From positions 1,116,001 to 1,180,000 of the forward strand of contig NZ_CP027062.1 in NCBI RefSeq assembly GCF_002966125.1: a stretch of 64,000 nt of DNA. Reading direction: 5' to 3'. The position numbers and the translations under genes are program-made. The notes beneath the pieces were generated by a model that did not search any database, was not told where the DNA came from, and worked only from the letters and a program-made list of their open reading frames with translations. Source of the DNA: Pukyongia salina. GTDB taxonomy: Bacteria > Bacteroidota > Bacteroidia > Flavobacteriales > Flavobacteriaceae. Below are positions 1-8,358 of the stretch, one piece after another (the first letter of the stretch is position 1; each line of letters begins with the position of its first letter).

Positions 1-231
1 AAAAGTAGTATCATTACCAACCGCCTGTTCATTCACGATCTCTGTCCCCCCGGGAGTTGTGCCAAGGGAAATGATATATCCGGTTACCCCAACTACGGGT
101 TCCCAGCTAATGCTTGTATCTACAGGAACATTGGTGGCTCCTGCCAACGGTTCGATAAGATTAGGACAATCCTGTCCATGGCCTGTTAAGACCCCTGCGA
201 GTAAAAAAATATGTAAAAGCCATCGACTCAT
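1..231 (-). CDS. Secreted surface protein with Ig/FN3-like repeat, N-terminal part only
   Basis: The minus strand reads openly from an ATG at 231 to the window edge (77 codons), so the gene continues to the left. The product starts with a short positive and hydrophobic signal peptide ending near residue 20 (...TGHGQ, then DCPNL). It is followed by a segment of the type NVPVDTSISW...GYIISLGTTPGGTEI. That pattern (aromatic strand, then GY-x-ISLGTT) is common in the repeated fibronectin-III-like domains of large Flavobacteria cell-surface or type IX-secreted proteins. The full size, repeat number and any C-terminal sorting domain lie outside the window. It is divergent from the MATE gene across a 217-bp gap. 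The plus-strand frame over the same bases is rejected. Confidence 0.75.
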   Translation of the reverse strand, partial: MSRWLLHIFLLAGVLTGHGQDCPNLIEPLAGATNVPVDTSISWEPVVGVTGYIISLGTTPGGTEIVNEQAVGNDTTF

Positions 232-448
232 ATGTGAAAATCGAAGTTCTCAGGAAAATACCTTCTTAGATATTATTTTAAAAATTAATGTTTTACAGCG
301 CGGGATAACTCCTTTAGAAATGAGGCACTCACAGCAAGTTTTCAAGCAATCAATTATTACCTAAATATATCGATTATTGTTATAACCGGGTAATTTTTAA
401 CGATATCCCTCTCCCTTTCCATTTATCGAGATTAACTACTTTTGAAAC

Positions 449-1789
449 TTGAAAAAGTTGAAGACAGATATTTCATTCAAACGTATCCAACAGTTGGCTA
501 TTCCTGCCATACTTTCAGGAATTGCAGAACCCGTATTGTCCAGCACAGATGCCGCAGTTGTTGGAAATATCCCTGAGTTTGGCACCGAATCTCTAGCGGC
601 CGTTGGTATTGTTGGGTCGTTTCTATCTATGCTTATCTGGATCCTCGCTCAAAGCAGGAGTGCGATCTCAGCCATCGTATCTCAAAATCTGGGTGCCGGT
701 AAAATAAGCGAGCTTGAAAATTTTCCGGCTCAAGCCATTTTCTTTAACATTGCTCTTAGCGTTATAGTTCTATTTTCAACCTATTTTTTTGTGGAGGAAA
801 TCTTCAGGCTACTTAATGCCGAAGGAATAATCCTGGAATACAGTATCGACTATTACAATATCAGGGTTTGGGGATTTCCACTTACTTTGTTCACTTTCGC
901 TGTTTTTGGGCTGTTCAGGGGGCTTCAAAATACATTTTGGCCTATGACCATTGCCACAACCGGAGCACTGGTGAATATTGGCCTTGATTTTGCCTTGGTT
1001 TATGGTGTTGAAGGCCTCGTTCATCCTATGGGAATAAAAGGTGCTGCCTGGGCCAGCTTAATCTCTCAGGCGATTATGGCCTGCATGGCATTGGTCTTTA
1101 TTCTTTGGAAAACCGATGTGTCACTGAGGTTGCGCTTTCCTATTCATCCAGAGATCAACAGGCTGGTTGAAATGAGTTTCAATTTGTTTGTTCGCTCCAT
1201 AGCACTCAATGCTGCTCTTATGCTAGCAGTACGCGAGGCTACCGGCCTGGGCAAGGAGTATATAGCTGCCCATGCAATCGCCATAAACATTTGGTTATTT
1301 ACCGCCTTTTTTATCGATGGATATGGCGCTGCCGGCAATATACTGGGAGGGAAATTGCTAGGGGAAAAGGACTATACTACCCTTTGGAAACTAACAAAGC
1401 GTGTAAATACCTACAACCTCGTGGTGGCCATGTTACTGGTGGTTTTAGGACTTGTATTTTACCGTCAGTTAGGACTCTTATTCAATAAAGACGCCGAGGT
1501 TTTAGCTATTTTCTTCGGAATGTTCTTTATGGTGCTTATTAGCCAGCCATTGAACGCTCTTGGGTTCACATTGGACGCAATATTCAAAGGGCTGGGTGAA
1601 ATGCGATACCTCCGAAATGTCCTTCTGGGCGCAACATTACTGGGTTTTATACCTGTGTTGTATTTTACACGTTATATGGGCTGGGGGCTTACAGGGATTT
1701 GGCTCGCTATTCTGGTCTGGGTTGGGTACAGGGCTGTAGCACTTATAATTAAATACAGGAATAAATATCTTCCCTTAGTAGAAAAATAA
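449..1789 (+). CDS. MATE family efflux transporter (DinF-like)
   Basis: This 446-residue inner-membrane protein is hydrophobic throughout, with about 12 predicted membrane segments, which is the MATE norm. The N-terminus (AIPAILSGIAEPVLSSTDAA, then VVGNIP) is the conserved first helix and loop of DinF-type MATE proteins, which export drugs or cations in exchange for Na+ or H+. The substrate cannot be read from sequence. The frame begins with TTG at 449; no in-frame ATG lies upstream, and the TTG gives an N-terminus of the expected length. It is followed 29 nt later by a QueD-like gene on the same strand, with no clear terminator between them. Confidence 0.88.
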   Translation: MKKLKTDISFKRIQQLAIPAILSGIAEPVLSSTDAAVVGNIPEFGTESLAAVGIVGSFLSMLIWILAQSRSAISAIVSQNLGAGKISELENFPAQAIFFNIALSVIVLFSTYFFVEEIFRLLNAEGIILEYSIDYYNIRVWGFPLTLFTFAVFGLFRGLQNTFWPMTIATTGALVNIGLDFALVYGVEGLVHPMGIKGAAWASLISQAIMACMALVFILWKTDVSLRLRFPIHPEINRLVEMSFNLFVRSIALNAALMLAVREATGLGKEYIAAHAIAINIWLFTAFFIDGYGAAGNILGGKLLGEKDYTTLWKLTKRVNTYNLVVAMLLVVLGLVFYRQLGLLFNKDAEVLAIFFGMFFMVLISQPLNALGFTLDAIFKGLGEMRYLRNVLLGATLLGFIPVLYFTRYMGWGLTGIWLAILVWVGYRAVALIIKYRNKYLPLVEK

Positions 1790-1818
1790 ATACTTTTACA
1801 ACAAATAATAAAGGCCAA

Positions 1819-2268
1819 ATGAATAACATTCAGATAACCAAGATGTTTACATTCGAAACCGGTCATGCCCTATACGGATATGATGGGAAATGCAGAAATG
1901 TTCATGGCCACAGCTACAAACTATCAGTGACTGTGATCGGCACCCCTATCAGTGACAAGAATCATGTGAAATATGGAATGGTGATCGATTTTGGCGACTT
2001 GAAAAAAATCGTGAAGGAAGAAATAGTCGATGTGTTCGACCACGCAACGGTATTTAATAAAAATACGCCTCATGTAGAATTGGCAAAAGAACTGGAAACA
2101 AGAGGACACAATGTTCTCCTTGTTGATTATCAACCTACCAGTGAGATGATGGTTATAGATTTTGCCGGCAAGATCAAGAAACGATTACCCGATTCTGTAC
2201 AACTTCATTCGTTAAAATTACAGGAAACCGATACCAGTTATGCAGCGTGGTACGCTTCCGAAAACTAA
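1819..2268 (+). CDS. queD: 6-carboxy-5,6,7,8-tetrahydropterin synthase / 6-pyruvoyl-tetrahydropterin synthase family
   Basis: At 149 residues it has the usual QueD length. Zinc ligands are visible as His16 and the HGH pair His29/His31, with the catalytic Cys at residue 25 in the stretch KCRNVHGH. DHATVFN at 74-80 supplies the Asp-His pair, and Glu136 sits in LQETDTSYAAW. The family converts dihydroneopterin triphosphate to carboxytetrahydropterin in queuosine synthesis; paralogues make tetrahydropterin. No other queuosine gene lies nearby, so the exact role is inferred from family. It is cytosolic and co-directional with the MATE gene upstream and lpxH downstream. Confidence 0.88.
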   Translation: MNNIQITKMFTFETGHALYGYDGKCRNVHGHSYKLSVTVIGTPISDKNHVKYGMVIDFGDLKKIVKEEIVDVFDHATVFNKNTPHVELAKELETRGHNVLLVDYQPTSEMMVIDFAGKIKKRLPDSVQLHSLKLQETDTSYAAWYASEN

Positions 2269-2324
2269 TCCTTTTCGGTTACTGCAACCACCTGAAAAGG
2301 CACATTTTTATCTATCTTTAACCC

Positions 2325-3083
2325 ATGCAGATACCTCAGGGTAAAAAAATCTACTTTTCCAGCGATAATCATTTAGGTGCGCCAACCGCTGATGCTAGTC
2401 TCCCAAGAGAGAAAAAATTTGTTCGTTGGCTCGATTCAATCAAACACGACGCTGCGGCCATTTTTCTGTTAGGTGATCTTTTCGATTTTTGGTTTGAATA
2501 TAAAACGGTAGTCCCAAAAGGTTTTGTGAGAGTATTGGGTAAACTTGCAGAACTAAGCGATAGCGGAATCCCCATCTACTTTTTTGTTGGCAATCACGAC
2601 CTGTGGATGAGGGATTACTTCGAAAAAGAATTGAACATCCCTATTTTTCACGAACCAAAAGAATTCACACTTAATGATAGTGTTTTCTTTATTGGCCATG
2701 GAGATGGTAAAGGCCCGGGAGATAAAGGTTATAAACGTATGAAGAAGATCTTCACCAGTCCTTTTTTCAAATGGCTATTTCGATGGTTTCACCCGGAGTT
2801 GGGTATGAAACTGGCCCAGTACATGTCTGTTAAAAACAAACTTATTTCCGGGGATGAGGATAAAAAATTCCTGGGCGAAGAAAACGAATGGCTGGCTCTA
2901 TACGCCCGTAGAAAACTTGAAGAAAAGCATTACGATTATTTTATTTTCGGGCACAGGCACCTCCCAATGACGATCAAACTTACCGAGAATTCAACCTATT
3001 ATAATTTAGGCGACTGGATCACTCACTTTACCTACGGTGTTTTCGACGGGAATAACTTCGAGTTAAAGGAGTTTAAAGAATAG
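2325..3083 (+). CDS. lpxH: UDP-2,3-diacylglucosamine diphosphatase
   Basis: This is a 252-residue calcineurin-like phosphoesterase. The metal ligands appear in order: Asp14/His16 (SSDNHLG), Asp51 (LLGDLFDFW), Asn90-His91 (VGNHDLW), His125 (GHGDG) and His210/His212 (FGHRH). The FDFWFEY and GNHD signature is typical of LpxH, which hydrolyses UDP-2,3-diacylglucosamine to lipid X in lipid A synthesis at the inner face of the cytoplasmic membrane. It fits a Gram-negative envelope. The stop codon is only 2 nt from the stop of the convergent gene at 3086. A TATCTTTA sequence just upstream of the start may be a degenerate -7 element. Confidence 0.9.
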   Translation: MQIPQGKKIYFSSDNHLGAPTADASLPREKKFVRWLDSIKHDAAAIFLLGDLFDFWFEYKTVVPKGFVRVLGKLAELSDSGIPIYFFVGNHDLWMRDYFEKELNIPIFHEPKEFTLNDSVFFIGHGDGKGPGDKGYKRMKKIFTSPFFKWLFRWFHPELGMKLAQYMSVKNKLISGDEDKKFLGEENEWLALYARRKLEEKHYDYFIFGHRHLPMTIKLTENSTYYNLGDWITHFTYGVFDGNNFELKEFKE

Positions 3084-3085
3084 GA

Positions 3086-3697
3086 TCATTCCAGCAGGGC
3101 CTCCAGTGTAAGAACATCCAGTTTCCCGTCCGGGAAAAACCCATTTTTTTCTTCAAACGACTTTAAAGCGTTAAATGTTTCGGTCCTGAACAGGCCATCA
3201 TTTTCCAATGCATAGCCTTTCCCTATCAATATTTTCTGAATTTCAAATACCAGCGCATTCCTATCTCCCAGCCTAAGTGAATTTCTCTCAGGATCTAAAT
3301 AGAACTGTTTCCGTATAAGTTGGTTTTTTTGTTCTTCTTCTGAAATCGCCTCATCCTTGTTCTCTACTTTCGGGCTCTTTAATAGTTCTTCATAATACTT
3401 CACATTGGCTAGCCTTTTCCGATATTCCGATACGGCTGCTTTAGTGCGTTCATTGTCCTTGTCTGGATTCCGAACATCTATACCATGGCTACTCCACTGT
3501 GTGATCACATAGCCATTTACAGCTTCCACGGCTTCAAAATAATCGAGCATTATTCCTTTATCTGTTTCTTTAGACATAAGACCGTCCGGGACCTTGTATT
3601 CGTATTCACTCAAAGAGAATCGCTTGTATTTCTTATACTGCCCCCAGCCTATAAGACCAACGATGATAATCAATAGAAAAATAATGATCTGTTTCAT
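3086..3697 (-). CDS. Membrane-anchored protein with C-terminal peptidoglycan-binding domain
   Basis: This 203-residue protein has an N-terminal hydrophobic segment (about residues 3-18, IIIFLLIIIVGLIGW) acting as anchor or uncleaved signal. A charged helical middle follows. The C-terminal ~60 residues (LRLGDRNALVFEIQKILIGKG, then YALENDGLFRTETFNALKSF and FPDGKLD) are a PG_binding_1 repeat: a helix pair with DG-x-F-G/R-x-x-T. This would tether the protein to the cell wall on the periplasmic side. No catalytic domain is visible, so its function is unknown. A TATCTTTA element about 20-30 nt upstream of the start could be its promoter. recJ follows on the same strand after 35 nt... upstream in coordinate order, recJ ends 3' beyond and reads toward this gene. 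Confidence 0.7.
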   Translation of the reverse strand: MKQIIIFLLIIIVGLIGWGQYKKYKRFSLSEYEYKVPDGLMSKETDKGIMLDYFEAVEAVNGYVITQWSSHGIDVRNPDKDNERTKAAVSEYRKRLANVKYYEELLKSPKVENKDEAISEEEQKNQLIRKQFYLDPERNSLRLGDRNALVFEIQKILIGKGYALENDGLFRTETFNALKSFEEKNGFFPDGKLDVLTLEALLE

Positions 3698-3732
3698 ACA
3701 GACGATGGTTTGTTTATTCTAAAGATACAAAA

Positions 3733-5424
3733 TCAGGGTTTTATATCCTTTATTTTTAATTGAAGGCTGATGTTCCCATTCCACTCGTTCTCGTTTATGG
3801 AATAGGCTATTTTAAAATAATCTCCCGAACAGGCAATAGTTTCTTTCTCTCCCAAGCCAAAACCTATCCCGGTTACTGGTCTGCTATGATCCTGTTTTAC
3901 AACCAGCCGCAAATGCGACTTGTCTTCTCCCACACACCTTCCTGCTCCTGTGTCTTTTACTTCCGCCGTCATGAACACCGGATTTAAATTCCCCGGTCCG
4001 AATGGCGCAAATTGCTTGAGGATCCTGTAAAATCTGGGAGTAATATCATTAAAATCGAGCTCAGAGTCTATCCTTAATTCCGGCGTTAACAAAGCTGGAT
4101 CGATAGTGCTGGAAACAACCCGTTCAAATTCTGCTTTAAATGCATCGTAATCTTTTTCCAGCAAGGTAAGTCCTGCAGCATATTTATGTCCGCCAAATTG
4201 CTCGATGAGCCCAGCACATTCTTCCAGTGCATTATAAACATCGAAACCCTTTACAGATCGGGCAGATGCTGCAAGCTTATCACCACTACGTGTAAATACA
4301 AGAGTTGGCCGATAATAGGTTTCGGTCAAACGGGAGGCTACAATTCCTATCACTCCCTTATGCCAGTTCTCATTGTAGACCACTGTGGTCTTTTTTCCTT
4401 CCTCCTTCAATTCTTTAATCTGCTCGAGAGCCTCTAATGTAATTTGTTTATCGGCATCTTTCCTGTCTGAATTGAAGATCTCGATCTCGCGGGCGTAATC
4501 TGTTGCCAAATCAATGTTGGTTTCAGATAACAAAGCAACGGCATGATTTCCGTGTTTCATTCGCCCGGCCGCATTTATCCTGGGGGCGATTATAAAGACC
4601 ACATCGGTGATGGTAAAAGATGATTTGTTCAGTTGTTGAAGAATTGCTTTAATGCCCGGCCTGGGATTCGAGTTGATCACCTTTAGTCCGTAATAGGCAA
4701 GGATTCTGTTCTCTCCGGTGATCGGGACAATATCGGCAGCAATAGCGGTTACCACCAGGTCCAGGTATAAGAACAGATCATCTATGGTTAGTCCTCGCCT
4801 GTGCGCAAGTGCCTGCACCAGTTTAAACCCCACGCCACAGCCGCACAATTCTTTATACGGATATTCACAATCCTCGCGTTTTGGATCCAACACTGCAACA
4901 GCTGGTGGAATGTGTTCCCCCGGTCGATGGTGGTCGCAAATAATGAAATCTATATTTTTTTCTGAAGCATATTTAACCTTATCTATCGCTTTGATCCCGC
5001 AATCCAGCGCAATTATTAAATTGAAATCATTATCATCGGCAAAATCGATTCCTTTGTACGAGATCCCATAGCCTTCATCGTAGCGGTCCGGGATATATGT
5101 ACTTACCTGGGGATAGAACGATTTCAGAAAGGAGGAAACCAACGCCACACTAGTAGTTCCGTCTACATCGTAATCCCCATAAACCAATATATTTTCTTCG
5201 TTTGCGATCGCTTTTTCTATGCGTTCAACCGCCTTGTGCATGTCCTTCATAAGCAAGGGGTCGTGTAATTTGGAAAGATCGGGACGGAAAAAATCCCTGG
5301 CTTCTTCAAAGGTTTCAATACCTCTTTGCAAGAGGAGTGTAGCCAAAACAGGCTCTACCTGGAGAGCTGCACTTAGCTCGGCTACTTTATTTGGTTCTGG
5401 TTTTGGTTTTAGGGTCCAACGCAT
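3733..5424 (-). CDS. recJ: Single-stranded-DNA-specific exonuclease RecJ
   Basis: This is a full-length (563 aa) RecJ. The DHH phosphoesterase motifs are present: DYDVDG at 84-89, Asp141 in ALDCGIKA and DHHRPG at 164-169. The DHHA1 motif GGHKYAAG lies near residue 415, followed by the C-terminal OB domain. It degrades single-stranded DNA 5' to 3' during recombination and mismatch repair in the cytosol. The start MRWTLKPKPE matches Bacteroidetes RecJ proteins. Transcription runs from recJ toward the peptidoglycan-binding protein gene, 35 nt downstream, so the two may be cotranscribed. Confidence 0.95.
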   Translation of the reverse strand: MRWTLKPKPEPNKVAELSAALQVEPVLATLLLQRGIETFEEARDFFRPDLSKLHDPLLMKDMHKAVERIEKAIANEENILVYGDYDVDGTTSVALVSSFLKSFYPQVSTYIPDRYDEGYGISYKGIDFADDNDFNLIIALDCGIKAIDKVKYASEKNIDFIICDHHRPGEHIPPAVAVLDPKREDCEYPYKELCGCGVGFKLVQALAHRRGLTIDDLFLYLDLVVTAIAADIVPITGENRILAYYGLKVINSNPRPGIKAILQQLNKSSFTITDVVFIIAPRINAAGRMKHGNHAVALLSETNIDLATDYAREIEIFNSDRKDADKQITLEALEQIKELKEEGKKTTVVYNENWHKGVIGIVASRLTETYYRPTLVFTRSGDKLAASARSVKGFDVYNALEECAGLIEQFGGHKYAAGLTLLEKDYDAFKAEFERVVSSTIDPALLTPELRIDSELDFNDITPRFYRILKQFAPFGPGNLNPVFMTAEVKDTGAGRCVGEDKSHLRLVVKQDHSRPVTGIGFGLGEKETIACSGDYFKIAYSINENEWNGNISLQLKIKDIKP

Positions 5425-5637
5425 AATCGAGGGAATTCCAATTCATATTAAAAAATTAACAAACCTCTTTAAAATCAAGTCTGGTCGATCCTTATGTAGT
5501 ATAAACTGGATATAAATTTAATGGGAAGTGGAACAGCTATGTAAAAATACAAATAAATGCGACTTCAGAAGAAAGAATATTCTGTTTGGATAATGGTTGC
5601 GCTATTTTGTACTTTCGGAAAAATAAATCAGTAGCTC

Positions 5638-6228
5638 ATGCCATTAGTACCCCCTCTTTCCCCCGATCACGACGCAGAAACTAAGCAACTAGCCGAATTT
5701 TTCAATGAGACGCTTGGGTTTTGCCCTAACAGCGTGCTTACCATGCAACACAGGCCTGCCATCAGTAAGGCATTCATCAATCTAAACAAGGCTGTAATGG
5801 CTAATGAAGGAAGGGTGACCTCGGCTCTTAAACGCATGATCGCTTGGGTGAGTAGTAATGCAACAGGTTGCCGATACTGCCAGGCACACGCTATCAGGGC
5901 CGCCGAACGATATGGAGCCGAACAGGAACAACTGGATAATATTTGGGAATATCGCACCCATCCTGCTTTCTCCGATGCAGAGCGGGCAGCTTTGGATTTC
6001 TCCCTGGCGGCCTCCATGGTCCCCAATGCGGTAAATGAAGAGATCAAACAACGCCTATACGAGTATTGGAATGAAGGTGAGATCGTAGAAATGCTGGGGG
6101 TGATCGCATTATTTGGTTACCTCAACCGCTGGAATGATTCCATGGGCACTTCCATCGAAGAGGGAGCCGTAGAAAGCGGAGAGCAATACCTTGGAAAACA
6201 CGGCTGGAACAAAGGTAAACACCTTTAA
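5638..6228 (+). CDS. Carboxymuconolactone decarboxylase / AhpD-like peroxidase-related protein
   Basis: The 196-residue protein is all-helical and holds the AhpD-type active-site motif Cys78-x-x-Cys81-x-x-His84 (GCRYCQAH), preceded by the typical SALKRMIAWVSS helix. Family members with this motif use the cysteine pair in peroxide reduction or related redox chemistry; the substrate here is unknown. It is cytosolic, with no signal peptide. It stands alone between recJ, which is divergent, and a convergent uracil-DNA glycosylase. The 33-nt convergent gap contains a tandem GCTAGC palindrome (6239-6252). Confidence 0.82.
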   Translation: MPLVPPLSPDHDAETKQLAEFFNETLGFCPNSVLTMQHRPAISKAFINLNKAVMANEGRVTSALKRMIAWVSSNATGCRYCQAHAIRAAERYGAEQEQLDNIWEYRTHPAFSDAERAALDFSLAASMVPNAVNEEIKQRLYEYWNEGEIVEMLGVIALFGYLNRWNDSMGTSIEEGAVESGEQYLGKHGWNKGKHL

Positions 6229-6261
6229 TGTGATTCCTGCTAGCGTGCTAGCCTGAGCATA

Positions 6262-6828
6262 TCAGAGAATTTCTTCTATTCTTTTTTGCAGCTTCGGAAT
6301 TATATTCTCTTCAAACCAAGGGTTTTTTGATCGCCAAAACCTATTTACTGGTGAAGGGTGTGGCAGCGGCCAGTACTTTGGAAGGAAATCCTCGTAATTC
6401 TTCACTTTTTCGGTAAGATTTTTCGCGTCTTTAGGGAAAAAATACTGCTGAGCATAGGTCCCTATTAAAAGTATCAATTCCACATCCTTGAACGATCGGA
6501 AGACCTTTTCATGCCAGGTTTCGGCGCACTCTTTCCTGGGGGGCAAATCTCCCGTCTTACCTTTTCCCGGATAGCAAAACCCCATAGGTACAATTCCGAA
6601 GAGATCCACATTATAGAAATCGGCCTCCTCCACTCCCAGCCATTCCCGTAATTTTCTCCCGCTCTGATCGTCCCAGGGAACTCCGCTTTGGTGAACTTTA
6701 GTTCCTGGCGCCTGGCCCACAATAATGATCTTCGAATTTTCCGAGGCTTCAATAATGGGTCTTGGGCCTAATGGTAGATGTTCAGCACAAACAGTACATT
6801 GTCTTATTTGGGAGAGCAGGTCCTTCAT
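6262..6828 (-). CDS. Uracil-DNA glycosylase superfamily protein, probably Fe-S type
   Basis: The 188-residue product carries the superfamily motifs GQAPG (38-42) with the following HQSGVPWDDQSG loop, and HPSPVNRFW near the C-terminus. Four cysteines (Cys11, Cys14, Cys85, Cys101) have the CxxC...C-x15-C spacing expected for the 4Fe-4S cluster of bacterial family 4-like enzymes. It would excise uracil or another deaminated base from DNA. Gln in GQAPG, in place of the Glu of classic family 4, means that the exact subfamily and base preference are open. Its ATG overlaps the stop of rsmI by 4 nt, so translation is probably coupled. Confidence 0.82.
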   Translation of the reverse strand: MKDLLSQIRQCTVCAEHLPLGPRPIIEASENSKIIIVGQAPGTKVHQSGVPWDDQSGRKLREWLGVEEADFYNVDLFGIVPMGFCYPGKGKTGDLPPRKECAETWHEKVFRSFKDVELILLIGTYAQQYFFPKDAKNLTEKVKNYEDFLPKYWPLPHPSPVNRFWRSKNPWFEENIIPKLQKRIEEIL

Positions 6829-7496
6829 TTTTTACCTTCAACTACAATTACGATCTCTCCCTTTACCGGCTTCGCCTCAAAATGAGCAAGAACTTCCGTA
6901 ATCGATCCCCTCACCGTTTCTTCATGCATCTTACTAAGTTCACGCGAAACCGAAATCCTTCTGTTCTCTCCAAAAAACTCCGATAACTGGGTTAGGGTCT
7001 TTAATAATTTATGTGGGGATTCGTAAAAGATAATGGTGCGGGATTCTTCTGCCAGTAGCTGTAGCCGAGACTGCCTGCCTTTTTTTACGGGTAAAAAACC
7101 TTCAAACACGAACCTGTCATTAGGAAGGCCACTATTCACCAGCGCAGGCACGAAGGCTGTGGCGCCCGGCAAACAATCTACCTCTATCCCGTTCTCCACA
7201 CAAGCTCTGGTGAGCAGGAATCCTGGATCGCTAATGGCCGGCGTACCCGCATCGCTTATCAGTGCGATGTTTTCGCCAGAGTTGATCCTGGCTACGATCG
7301 CATCCACCGTTTTATGCTCATTGTGCATATGATGCGACTGCATTGGGGTACCGATCTCGTAATGTTTTAAAAGTTTGCCGCTTGTTCGGGTGTCCTCTGC
7401 AAGGATAAGATCTGCCTGCTGTAACACTTCAATAGCGCGAAGGGTAATGTCTTTCAGATTTCCAATTGGGGTGGGAACTAGATAGAGTTTTCCCAT
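6825..7496 (-). CDS. rsmI: 16S rRNA (cytidine(1402)-2'-O)-methyltransferase
   Basis: The 223-residue protein begins with MGKLYLVPTPIGNLKDITLR, the RsmI hallmark, followed by LAEDTRTSGKLLKHY and SDAGTPAISDPG, the S-adenosylmethionine-site region of the tetrapyrrole methylase fold. Late conserved elements FYESPHKLLKTL and SRELSKMHEE are also present. It methylates the 2'-OH of C1402 in the decoding centre. It lacks the longer C-terminal extension of some orthologues. It overlaps the downstream glycosylase gene by 4 nt and lies 8 nt from the coiled-coil protein upstream, so the three genes look like an operon. Confidence 0.94.
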   Translation of the reverse strand: MGKLYLVPTPIGNLKDITLRAIEVLQQADLILAEDTRTSGKLLKHYEIGTPMQSHHMHNEHKTVDAIVARINSGENIALISDAGTPAISDPGFLLTRACVENGIEVDCLPGATAFVPALVNSGLPNDRFVFEGFLPVKKGRQSRLQLLAEESRTIIFYESPHKLLKTLTQLSEFFGENRRISVSRELSKMHEETVRGSITEVLAHFEAKPVKGEIVIVVEGKK

Positions 7497-7504
7497 GGTC
7501 TTGT

Positions 7505-8257
7505 TTAATTGAAGCGTTTTTCTACAACGGCCATAAAGCGCTCAACGTATTCTTCTTTATTAAGCCAGTAATTGTAATCCGGCTTAACCTTTCCTTTAAT
7601 AAAAGTATCTGCTTCCTCGAACGATTGCATACTGTTGATCTGTGAAAGAACTCTGGAATACTCATCTGCCTTTCCGTTAAATAAATGCTTGATGAAGGCG
7701 AGTCTATCGTTTAAACCAATGTTCAGCCCCGTATTCACCACATCATTAAGAGATTTTGGCTTATCGGCCTCTGAGGTTCCGTTCGCCAGGGAATCTTTTT
7801 TAATCCCTGCCGGGGGTCGAACCACCTCTGTAGATTGTTGTTCTTTTCGCTCAAAAACGGGTGTTTCCTGATAATTTGAAGCAAATTCTTCCAGATCGTT
7901 CTTTATATATTTTTTATTAGGAAGAACTTCTTCCAGCAGTTCGTCAACCTGCCTGCTTTCTTCCGGCATTTGGGCAACGATATCTTTTATTTTTTCCATT
8001 AAAGGCTCCACCAGCTCTTCCTTGTGTTCGGGTTGTGGAACGGGTTCTGGTTCGACAAACCAGTTTTGTTCCCGGAATGATTTCGAATCATAAGATTGAG
8101 AGCCTCCTTCCAGTTGCCCTTCCAGATATTCAAGTACCGTTAATTTTTCATAGATAAGCCTGATGGCCTGTTTAACCTTCAGCACGTTGAAATCGCTTCC
8201 TTCTCTACCAAGTTCGCTGGCTAATTCGGATATTTCCTTCTGAAGTTTCTTCTTCAT
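7505..8257 (-). CDS. Conserved hypothetical protein, coiled-coil plus C-terminal helical domain
   Basis: I do not recognise a named domain. The 250-residue product starts with a charged helix (KKKLQKEISELASELGREGS) that looks like a short coiled coil. A Pro/Glu-rich low-complexity middle covers roughly residues 75-170. The C-terminus (about 185-250) is compact and looks conserved: LNIGLNDRLAFIKHLFNGKA, SEYSRVL-like turns, then NYWLNKEEYVERFMAVVEKR. There is no signal peptide or membrane segment. It is the first gene of the apparent unit with rsmI and the glycosylase and is divergent from tdk across 101 bp. The operon position suggests a role linked to translation or replication housekeeping, but this is only a guess. 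Confidence 0.7.
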   Translation of the reverse strand: MKKKLQKEISELASELGREGSDFNVLKVKQAIRLIYEKLTVLEYLEGQLEGGSQSYDSKSFREQNWFVEPEPVPQPEHKEELVEPLMEKIKDIVAQMPEESRQVDELLEEVLPNKKYIKNDLEEFASNYQETPVFERKEQQSTEVVRPPAGIKKDSLANGTSEADKPKSLNDVVNTGLNIGLNDRLAFIKHLFNGKADEYSRVLSQINSMQSFEEADTFIKGKVKPDYNYWLNKEEYVERFMAVVEKRFN

Positions 8258-8358
8258 AAATTTTTATATTGAAATGATTGTCCTCTCTTTAGTTTTGTTA
8301 AATTTACGCAACCTATATGTAAACGTCAAAGAATTCCTTTTTATTCTAATTTAACCCT

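Noticed and set aside
59-364. Plus-strand reading frame at the left edge
   Set aside because: It overlaps the minus-strand N-terminal part of a signal-peptide protein with clear domain text; the plus-strand translation has no family-like features.
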